Shown here: positions 1 through 5,892 of the stretch, one piece after another | How the letters are laid out: the number at the start of each line of letters is the position of its first letter | Position numbering within the stretch: the first letter of the stretch is position 1 | Assembly: GCA_964428935.1 (NCBI GenBank) | Contig: CAYSAG010000276.1 | Span: forward strand, 1 to 7,036 | Direction of reading: 5' to 3' | DNA length: 7,036 nt | Source: JAADHY01 sp964428935 | GTDB lineage: Bacteria > Planctomycetota > Planctomycetia > Planctomycetales > Planctomycetaceae | Notes under the pieces: generated by a model | What the model was told of the DNA's origin: nothing | The model's database searches: none | What the model saw: the letters and a program-made list of their open reading frames with translations, nothing else | Translations under genes and position numbers: made by a program

Positions 1-739
1 GAGCGTAAATGGTGATGTGGTCCGACGGCTCTTCTCGCTTCTCGATTTCGGCGATTTGTTGTTCGGTCAGTCCCAGCAGCCGCAGCTTTTCTCGGGCCGA
101 CCGGACCAGGTCGATTCCGCCAGCGTCGAAGAAGGAAGACCGCCCCCGCTCCTTCGCGGTCCGGACCGCCTCGATCAGTTCCTGCTGGGCGGCGTACAGC
201 TCCTCGCTGTAGATGTAAACCATGTGGTCGCCCTTGCGGACCGGCACTCCGGTGTAGTCGACGTACAGACGGTCGAGCCGTCCCGAGACCCACGCCGTGA
301 TGTAGCGCAGGCGTGTCTCGTCGTAGTCCACCTTGCCCACCGTCCGAATGATCTTCTCGACGAACCGCCGTTCCACCGGCGATGTCTCAATGCCCATCAA
401 CGCCCGCGACTCAGGACTCACCACCAGCTGCCGCAGCGCCGTCCGCTGTTCCGCCCCCGAGACCAACGGAATCAGGTCCATGCCGCAGATGGGGCACTTG
501 CCGGGTTTGGGCTGCTTGATTTGCGGGTGCATGGAGCAGGTCCACCACTGCGGTTGCTCCGAGCCTTTCTCGGCCGTCGCCTTTGCCGGCTTTTCTTCAT
601 GACTGGCCGAACGGCCCGTCCGCGTCCACCAGGCATGAGCTGCGAACCCCAGTGCAAAGACAACCACCAGTCGGACCACCGTTCCGCCCAGCCCGCGTCC
701 CAAGAGCGACCGGGAGAGCCTACTCAGTTTTCCTTTCAT
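1..739 (-). CDS. cusB: CusB-like periplasmic adaptor of an RND heavy-metal efflux pump (5' part only)
   Basis: This is the first 246 codons of a membrane-fusion (adaptor) protein that would link an inner-membrane RND pump to an outer-membrane channel for export of Cu(I)/Ag(I) or similar metals. Residues about 20-37 form one hydrophobic segment, a membrane anchor or uncleaved signal, followed by a charged linker. Residues 66-91 are a heavy-metal binding domain with WTCSMHP (Cys68, Met70, His71) and KCPICGMD (Cys82, Cys85, Met87), typical of CusB-type adaptors. Residues about 150-178 (SGRLDRLYVDYTGVPVRKGD) are the first half of the lipoyl-like barrel, and from about 180 a helical hairpin begins (EELYAAQQELIEA). 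The ATG at 739 is chosen because GGAG lies 7 nt upstream; a second ATG 5 nt earlier meets a stop two codons later. The gene continues beyond the left edge, so its pump partner is not visible. The metal specificity is inferred from the family. Confidence 0.87.
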   Translation of the reverse strand, partial: MKGKLSRLSRSLLGRGLGGTVVRLVVVFALGFAAHAWWTRTGRSASHEEKPAKATAEKGSEQPQWWTCSMHPQIKQPKPGKCPICGMDLIPLVSGAEQRTALRQLVVSPESRALMGIETSPVERRFVEKIIRTVGKVDYDETRLRYITAWVSGRLDRLYVDYTGVPVRKGDHMVYIYSEELYAAQQELIEAVRTAKERGRSSFFDAGGIDLVRSAREKLRLLGLTEQQIAEIEKREEPSDHITIYA

Positions 740-746
740 TGCATTT

Positions 747-750
747 CTCC
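747..750 (-). promoter_or_regulatory. Ribosome binding site of the cusB-like gene
   Basis: GGAG on the minus strand, 7 nt before the ATG at 739. It separates this ATG from the nearby out-of-frame ATG at 744, which sits only 2 nt from the GGAG and opens a two-codon frame (ATG CAA TGA). Confidence 0.65.
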
Positions 751-999
751 GGCTGTGCCTTTTCTGGTTCCCGCGCCCTGCAGCGACCGCCCCCGACGGC
801 AGCCTACTCGAACCGAGCCGTCACACGCTGTGCCAGAACGACGCCCCCGTCTGTCTTCACGGTTGGGAATGGATCGGTCGCGAACTGAAGGAATGGCGGG
901 ATGTCTTGGATGCCCCAGCCACGGCATTTCTTCCCACGAATCAGCGCGTTTCCCTGCTCAATAGGCGTCCATTCCCCACCACGTCGGAAGAACCGGCCT

Positions 1000-1030
1000 C
1001 ACACGGTGGGCCGGCAACTTGCGCCGTGTG
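1000..1030. repeat. Inverted repeat (7-bp perfect arms, extendable to 9 with one G-T pair)
   Basis: CACACGG at 1000-1006 faces CCGTGTG at 1024-1030. On the plus strand the pairing extends by T1007-G1023 and G1008-C1022, leaving a loop of about 13 nt. It lies in the putA to cusB gap. It could be an operator, an mRNA stem or chance in GC-rich DNA; no T run follows it. Confidence 0.45.
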
Positions 1031-1226
1031 TCGGGAACGTCGTGCGGTGAGAACTCCAGCGAACGTCGGCTCGCTCACACTTCCTGCGGCGAGTCCGCAA
1101 CCGTTGACGAAGACACATGCCATGAGCTGACTGTCGTTCGAAGGAAAGTCGAATCCAGACCCGCGGCCGGCAACATTGGCCGATTTCTGTCTCACGGCGT
1201 CCGCCGAGCGAACACCCACCCAGTCT

Positions 1227-4220
1227 TCATTGGTCTTCCGGCTGTGGAACACATCCACGCCGAAGCGTGTTTTCAGTGATCGTAATGGGAATCAAGAACT
1301 GCAGCAAGTAGTCGGGGCCTCCCGCCTTCGACCCGATTCCCGACAGCTTGAACCCGCCGAATGGCTGTCGCTCCACCAGCGCTCCCGTAATCGGCCGGTT
1401 CAAGTAGACGTTGCCCGCTTCCAGCTCCAACCGCGCCCGTTTCAAATTGGCCGGGCTTCGGCTGTAAATGCCGGCCGTCAGCGCGTAGGGCGTTCCGTTG
1501 GCAATGGCGAACGCCTGGTCCAGGTCTTTCGCTTTCAGGACGCACAGGACCGGTCCGAAGATTTCTTCTTGAGCGATTCGGGCTTGTGGGTCGACGTCGA
1601 CGAAAACGTGCGGCGCCACGTAGTGACCTTCGTCCTGCAAGTCGCCGACCTCCCCGGCGTACGCCAGCGTGGCTTCTTGCTTGCCCAGCCGAATGTAGTC
1701 CAAGACCCGCCGCTGTGCTTCCTCGTCAATCAACGGGCCGACGAACGTGCCGGGGTCTTCAGCTGGACCAATCGGCAGACTGGCCGCGGCTTCCACCAGC
1801 CGCGGCACGAACCGGTCGTAGACCGCTTCCAGCACGACCACGCGCGAGCAGGCCGAACACTTCTGCCCGGCGTACCCGAACGCGCTGGTGACCACGCCCT
1901 GCACGGCTTCGTCCAAGTCGGCGTCGTCGTCAACGACAATGGCGTTCTTGCCGCCCATTTCGGCTAGCACGCGTTTGACCGACCGTTGCTGCGGACCGGT
2001 CTCGGCCGCCAGCCGGTTGATTCGCAGTCCGACTTCGCGCGAGCCGGTGAAGGCCACCAAGTCCACTTGTGGGTGACGCACCAACGCCTCGCCGACCACC
2101 TCGCCGCGTCCCGGCAGGAAGTTGACCACGCCGTCGGGAAGTCCGACGTCGCGGAAAATATTCATCAACTGAGCCGCCACGACCGACGACTGTTCGGCCG
2201 GCTTGACCACGACCGTGTTTCCCGTCACCAAGGCCGCCACGGTCATGCCCGTCAGAATGGCCAGCGGGAAATTCCACGGAGCAATGACGACGGCCACTCC
2301 GCGCGGCCGGTAGAAGTACGCGTTCTCTTCGCCGGGCAGGTCGTAGCGGCGAGGTTCGGCCAGACGACGCATTTGCCCAGCGTAGTACTGACAGAAGTCA
2401 ATGGCTTCGGCCACGTCGGCGTCGGCTTCTTCCCACGGCTTGCCGCATTCGTAGACAATCCAGGCCGCCAGCTCGAAGCGGCGCTGCCGCATTTCCTCGG
2501 CCACCAGTTCCAGGTACTCGGCTCGGTACTGTGGTTCCACTCGGGCCCAGTTGGGCCAAGCCTGTCGAGCGGCTTGGACGGCCCGCTCGGCGTGCTCCTC
2601 GGTCGCGCAGGCCACACGCCCCACAACCTGCTTGCGGTGCGACGGGTTGTACGAGACCAGCGTCTGCCGGGTCTGCTCACTGGAGCCGGCAATGACCAGC
2701 GGGTACTCACGACCGAGCTGTTCTTTGACGGCTTGCAGCGCGGACCGCATGGCTTCGCGCGTTTCGGCGCGGCTAAAGTCCGCGTGCGGCTCGTTCCGAA
2801 ACCCGACCACCGGCTGTTCCCCGGACGACGTTGACTGAGCCGCCCCCACTTCGTTCGGGTTCATCATGAGCTCCTCCAGCGAGCGGTCTTCGACCACAAA
2901 GTGACGCAGGAAGGATTCATTCGACGTGTTTTCCAACAACCGGCGAACCAGGTAGGCCATGCCCGGCAGCAGCTCACCGAACGGCGTGTAGACCCGCACG
3001 CGGTACCCCCGTTCGGCCAGGGCCAGAGCGAGCTGGGGAGCCATGCCGTAGAGCAGTTGCAGTTCGAATGCGTCTTGGGGCAGCCCCAGCAGTTCGGCCA
3101 AGGCCAACACGTAGGCGACGCTTCGAATGTTGTGTGTGCCGAAAGCCGGACGCAGCCAGCGGTGGTTTTCCAGCAAGACGCGGGACAGCCGTTCGAACTG
3201 CGCGTCGGTTTGCCACTTCTGTTTGAAGACCGGAAGCGGCCAGCCGCGCAGTCGAGCGACCACGGTCTCGTAGTCCCAGTACGCCCCTTTGACCAACCGG
3301 ACCACGACCGAGGTGCGTCGCCGTTTCGCCCACTGCAGCAGTTCGTGCAGGTCCCGGTCCGAGTCGCGCAGGTACGCTTGGACGACAATGCCCACATCGG
3401 CGAAGTCGCGAAACGCCTTCTCCAGCAGGACCTCGCGAAAAATGCTCAGCGTCAGCTCTTTGTACGCGTACTGTTCCAGGTCGACGTGGACGTGAGCGCC
3501 GTGGTCGCGAGCGGCTTGCAGAATCGGCCGCAACCGTTCCTTCACGCGTCGGGCCGTTCCTGCGGCGTCGACGGGGCGAAACTGAGCGTCCAGCGCCGAA
3601 AGCTTCAACGACACGTTCACGCGTGGAATGGGACCTCGGTGGTCGCGGTCGATTGAAGCCACCTCGGGCAGGTCGTAGACGGCGGCCGACAACCGAGCAA
3701 GCAGCTCCAGGTAGGCCGCCTGGTAACGGTCCGCCTCGCCGTCCGTCAACACGGCCTCGCCCAGCACGTCCAGCGTGAAGGCCAAGCCTTGCCGACGCAG
3801 CTTGAGCACCGTCTGGCACGCTTCCTCGACGGTCGCTCCGGCAATGAACCGCTCGGCCATGCGTCGAGCGTTCGCGCGAGCGTTCAGCGCCAGGGCGCGG
3901 CTCAGTACGGTGTTGGACGCGGAGTAGTCCATGACGAGCCGAGCGGCCTGAGGCACCCGCTGCCGCACCTCTTCAAAGTACTCACGCAGGTGACGGACCA
4001 CGGCCTCGTGCGTACGCAGCATGGGCAGCACGTCGACGAAGCGAAACATTTGGACCTTGACCGACGGGTCGGCCATGGCCCAGCTCAAAATCCGCTCGTC
4101 CCACCACTGACGTTCGAAAACCGTGGGACGTCGACGACGCACCGCTTCCCACAGGCTGCGACCAATCGCAACCGTCTTGGTTTCCAAGTCCGACGGGTCA
4201 ATCGTCTTCTTACGTGGCAC
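1227..4220 (-). CDS. putA: Bifunctional proline dehydrogenase / L-glutamate gamma-semialdehyde dehydrogenase (PutA)
   Basis: A 997-residue enzyme that oxidises proline to pyrroline-5-carboxylate with FAD and then glutamate semialdehyde to glutamate with NAD+. The length fits minimal PutA proteins of about 1000 residues; there is no N-terminal ribbon-helix-helix DNA-binding domain, so self-regulation as in E. coli PutA is not expected. After a helical arm, the proline dehydrogenase barrel spans roughly 85-450: Lys206 (VSLKLSAL), Asp247 (HVDLEQ), RLVKGAYWD at 308-316, GTHN at 361-364, Tyr411 (YTPFGE) and the proline-binding Arg426-Arg427 in YLVRRLLENTSNESF. A linker follows at about 455-500. 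The aldehyde dehydrogenase module spans roughly 500-985: Asn650 (APWNFP), FTGSREVG at 724-731, Glu754 (LAEMGGKNA), catalytic Cys788 (GQKCSACSR), EEIFGP at 885-890 and FGGFKLSGIGSKAGGPDYL near the end. All key residues are present. The GTG start at 4220 has GGAG 6 nt upstream; the open frame continues to a GTG at 4319, but those 33 residues look unlike the family. The 150-nt gap from argJ leaves room for a separate promoter. Confidence 0.96.
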   Translation of the reverse strand: MPRKKTIDPSDLETKTVAIGRSLWEAVRRRRPTVFERQWWDERILSWAMADPSVKVQMFRFVDVLPMLRTHEAVVRHLREYFEEVRQRVPQAARLVMDYSASNTVLSRALALNARANARRMAERFIAGATVEEACQTVLKLRRQGLAFTLDVLGEAVLTDGEADRYQAAYLELLARLSAAVYDLPEVASIDRDHRGPIPRVNVSLKLSALDAQFRPVDAAGTARRVKERLRPILQAARDHGAHVHVDLEQYAYKELTLSIFREVLLEKAFRDFADVGIVVQAYLRDSDRDLHELLQWAKRRRTSVVVRLVKGAYWDYETVVARLRGWPLPVFKQKWQTDAQFERLSRVLLENHRWLRPAFGTHNIRSVAYVLALAELLGLPQDAFELQLLYGMAPQLALALAERGYRVRVYTPFGELLPGMAYLVRRLLENTSNESFLRHFVVEDRSLEELMMNPNEVGAAQSTSSGEQPVVGFRNEPHADFSRAETREAMRSALQAVKEQLGREYPLVIAGSSEQTRQTLVSYNPSHRKQVVGRVACATEEHAERAVQAARQAWPNWARVEPQYRAEYLELVAEEMRQRRFELAAWIVYECGKPWEEADADVAEAIDFCQYYAGQMRRLAEPRRYDLPGEENAYFYRPRGVAVVIAPWNFPLAILTGMTVAALVTGNTVVVKPAEQSSVVAAQLMNIFRDVGLPDGVVNFLPGRGEVVGEALVRHPQVDLVAFTGSREVGLRINRLAAETGPQQRSVKRVLAEMGGKNAIVVDDDADLDEAVQGVVTSAFGYAGQKCSACSRVVVLEAVYDRFVPRLVEAAASLPIGPAEDPGTFVGPLIDEEAQRRVLDYIRLGKQEATLAYAGEVGDLQDEGHYVAPHVFVDVDPQARIAQEEIFGPVLCVLKAKDLDQAFAIANGTPYALTAGIYSRSPANLKRARLELEAGNVYLNRPITGALVERQPFGGFKLSGIGSKAGGPDYLLQFLIPITITENTLRRGCVPQPEDQ

Positions 4221-4226
4221 CGGCCG

Positions 4227-4230
4227 CTCC
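4227..4230 (-). promoter_or_regulatory. Ribosome binding site deciding the GTG start of putA
   Basis: GGAG on the minus strand, 6 nt before the GTG at 4220. This favours 4220 over the more distal GTG at 4319, which I see without a comparable site. Confidence 0.6.
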
Positions 4231-4370
4231 GTCTGCTGACGGCTCGCGCCGCCCGGACACGAAAACGAACACTCGCGAAAGACGTGCCGTCCAAAAGCGC
4301 CTCGCCCCGAACGCCTCACTCGAACCGCGACACACGCTTCACCGTGTTCACGACCTGCCGCCTTCAGCCT

Positions 4371-5564
4371 TCACGTCGTGTACTCGGAATTCAGCCGGAC
4401 GTACTCCTGCGTCAGGTCGCACGTCCACACTTCTGCTTCCGCTTGGCCGAACGGAAACGACAGCTCCAACACCACGTCCTCCCGACTCATCGACTCCCGC
4501 ACGACCGCCTCGTCGTAGTCCGTCGGGCCGCCGCGGTCGAAGACCAGCGTGCCGTTAATGCACAGCGTGACGTCCTGCTCGGAAAGCTCCAAGCCCGTTC
4601 GGCCGCAGCACGAGACGATTCGCCCCCAATTCGGGTCGTTGCCGGCAATGGCCGTCTTGACCAAAGCGTCGTTGGCCACCGTCTTGGCCACGCGCACGGC
4701 CTGCTCGACCGTCTCGACGCCTCGCACCTTCACGGTAACAAAGTGGTCGGCCCCTTCCGCGTCTCGGACAATGGCCTGAGCGAGCTGGCGGCACACGTCG
4801 TCGACGGCCTTCTGCAGCACGGGCCGCTCGTCGTCCCTCGGTTCGACACCGCCGACTCCGTTGGCCAAAAGAATGACCGAGTCGCTCGTGCTCGTGTGTC
4901 CCTCCACCGTGATTCGGTTGAACGTTCGGTCGACGGCCGTCCGCAACAACCGGTCCGCCGGCTCGGGAGCCAGCCGGACGTCGGTCAGTAGAACGGCCAG
5001 CATGGTGGCCATGTTCGGTGCAATCATGGCCGCTCCCTTCGCGACTCCCGTCACGCGGGCCGAGCCGCCAGAGAGCTCCACGACTCGAGTGGCCAGCTTC
5101 GGCACCGTGTCGGTGGTCATCATGGCTCGAGCGGCCGCCAGCAAGGACGACGCCTCCGTCCCCAGCGCAGCGACCGCCTTGGGAATTCCCTCCGCCAGCT
5201 TTTCTCGCGGCAAAAAGCGACCAATGAGACCCGTCGAACAGACCAGGACGTCGTCCGCCGGGCAGGCGAGCCGCTGAGCGACTTCGGCGGTCATCCAGAC
5301 GGCGTCCGACACCCCTCGCTGGCCCGTGCAGGCGTTTGCGTTGCCCGAGTTAATGACAACGGCCCGAGCGGTCGCTCGCGGGACCCGTTGCCGCGAGACC
5401 TTGACCGGCGCCCCGCAGACCCGGTTCTGCGTAAAGACGCCGACACCGGTGGCTGGACGGTCGGAAACGAACAGAGCCACGTCGAGGGCTTGCGGAGAAT
5501 CCTTAATGCCGCAGTGAACGCCGGCCGCCCGGAACCCGACCGGCAACGAGACCTCCGTCGTCAT
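4371..5564 (-). CDS. argJ: Glutamate N-acetyltransferase / ornithine acetyltransferase (ArgJ)
   Basis: A 397-residue ArgJ, the usual family length. It moves the acetyl group from N-acetylornithine to glutamate in the cyclic arginine pathway; some members also acetylate glutamate from acetyl-CoA, which cannot be decided here. The precursor normally self-cleaves into two chains before a threonine that becomes the nucleophile: here Thr187 in KGAAMIAPNMA/TMLA. Also visible are INSGNANACTG at 71-81, the oxyanion motif STGLIG at 110-115, EGHTSTSDSV at 221-230, AGNDPNWGRIVSCCGRTG at 307-324 and the C-terminal NSEYTT ending. Nothing essential is missing. The ATG at 5564 is chosen because AAGGAG lies 7 nt upstream; the frame is open up to 5618, but the extra 18 residues are not family-like. 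It lies downstream of argC on the same strand, the usual argC-argJ order, with a 328-nt gap that is long for an operon. Confidence 0.97.
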   Translation of the reverse strand: MTTEVSLPVGFRAAGVHCGIKDSPQALDVALFVSDRPATGVGVFTQNRVCGAPVKVSRQRVPRATARAVVINSGNANACTGQRGVSDAVWMTAEVAQRLACPADDVLVCSTGLIGRFLPREKLAEGIPKAVAALGTEASSLLAAARAMMTTDTVPKLATRVVELSGGSARVTGVAKGAAMIAPNMATMLAVLLTDVRLAPEPADRLLRTAVDRTFNRITVEGHTSTSDSVILLANGVGGVEPRDDERPVLQKAVDDVCRQLAQAIVRDAEGADHFVTVKVRGVETVEQAVRVAKTVANDALVKTAIAGNDPNWGRIVSCCGRTGLELSEQDVTLCINGTLVFDRGGPTDYDEAVVRESMSREDVVLELSFPFGQAEAEVWTCDLTQEYVRLNSEYTT

Positions 5565-5571
5565 TCGGCTG

Positions 5572-5577
5572 CTCCTT
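5572..5577 (-). promoter_or_regulatory. Ribosome binding site deciding the start of argJ
   Basis: AAGGAG on the minus strand, 7 nt before the ATG at 5564. It is the strongest Shine-Dalgarno sequence in the window and rules against the longer open frame that begins at 5618. Confidence 0.8.
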
Positions 5578-5619
5578 GCTTTCTTGATTAGGTCCTCGCT
5601 GCGAGCGTAGCAGCACACT

Positions 5620-5635
5620 AACCCGAAGCGTCAGC
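5620..5635 (+). repeat. Candidate copy of a planctomycete intergenic repeat motif
   Basis: The 16-nt AACCCGAAGCGTCAGC (minus strand GCTGACGCTTCGGGTT, running into TAG) resembles a short motif I remember as frequent between genes in Pirellula/Rhodopirellula-type genomes. Only one copy is in this window, so the repeat status rests on memory and could not be tested here. Confidence 0.4.
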
Positions 5636-5669
5636 CATGAACGTCGTTTCGGCACCCGAGGCGCTTCGG
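5623..5669. repeat. Inverted repeat upstream of argJ (8-bp arms)
   Basis: CCGAAGCG at 5623-5630 is exactly complementary in reverse to CGCTTCGG at 5662-5669, with a 31-nt spacer. It lies 59-105 nt upstream of the argJ start and includes the planctomycete-like motif. It could form a leader stem or be a paired protein-binding site. No T tract follows it on the minus strand. Confidence 0.5.
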
Positions 5670-5892
5670 TCCCCGCGCGGTTCTATTTTGTCGTCCCGCA
5701 GCTGCGGACCGCAGACGTGTTCCGGCCGCGGCCGTCCGGCTCGGAGCCCGACAACGCGGCCTCCCGACCAGGCGACCGAGCGCAAGAACTGGAAGCCCTG
5801 CGCACAGCGAAACGCCGCAAAAGCCTCGGCAGCCCGTTCACGGCGACGTCGGCCGCCACCTTCGCGGACCCAGGACTGGTCGGCCTCCGCCT

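Larger units (their letters stand above)
740..1226. other. Intergenic region between putA and the cusB-like gene, with short stem-loops
   Basis: I see no convincing gene in these 487 nt. Possible short frames on both strands show mixed third-position use and no recognisable domain. The region holds three inverted repeats close together: arms CACACGG/CCGTGTG at 1000-1006 and 1024-1030, AGCGA/TCGCT at 1058-1062 and 1071-1075, and TGCGG/CCGCA at 1085-1089 and 1095-1099. A 10-nt direct repeat GGCCGGCAAC occurs at 1009-1018 and 1165-1174. None of the stems is followed by a T tract on either strand, so none is a standard intrinsic terminator. A promoter for the cusB-like gene is expected here because of the gap and change of function, but no clear -35/-10 pair was found. 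Confidence 0.6.
5565..5892. other. Intergenic region between argC and argJ
   Basis: A 328-nt gap with no recognised gene. On the minus strand an open frame begins at a GTG (5896-5894) that overlaps the argC stop as GTGA and runs 92 codons to a TAG at 5618-5620. Its product is Arg/Gly/Ala-rich with no known domain; by hand count GC is about 76/62/72% at codon positions 1/2/3, and the high second-position value argues against coding. The gap also contains the self-complementary stretches GCAGCTGC at 5699-5706 and GGCCGCGGCC at 5724-5733, an 8-bp inverted repeat at 5623-5669, and the argJ ribosome binding site. I found no T-tailed terminator and no clear promoter. Confidence 0.6.

Noticed and set aside
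736..927. 63-codon minus-strand frame ending in an overlap with the cusB ATG
   Set aside because: The stop/start overlap looks like coupling, but the product is Arg-rich, third-position use is unbiased and no domain is seen.
17..964. Long plus-strand open frame of 315 codons across the left end
   Set aside because: It is antisense to the cusB-like gene, whose metal-binding and lipoyl motifs are clear; the plus-strand product is Arg/Pro-rich with no domain.
1130..1226. Possible terminator after putA (CGGC/GCCG stems)
   Set aside because: Stems are only 4 bp and no T tract follows on the minus strand.
4221..4370. Possible sigma-70 promoter before putA (TTGGAC, 17 nt, TGTTCG)
   Set aside because: The -10 hexamer matches the consensus at only two positions, so it is not better than chance.
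3789..4991. 400-codon plus-strand frame across the argJ/putA junction
   Set aside because: It is antisense to two well-identified genes and has no recognisable motif; long antisense frames are expected in GC-rich DNA.
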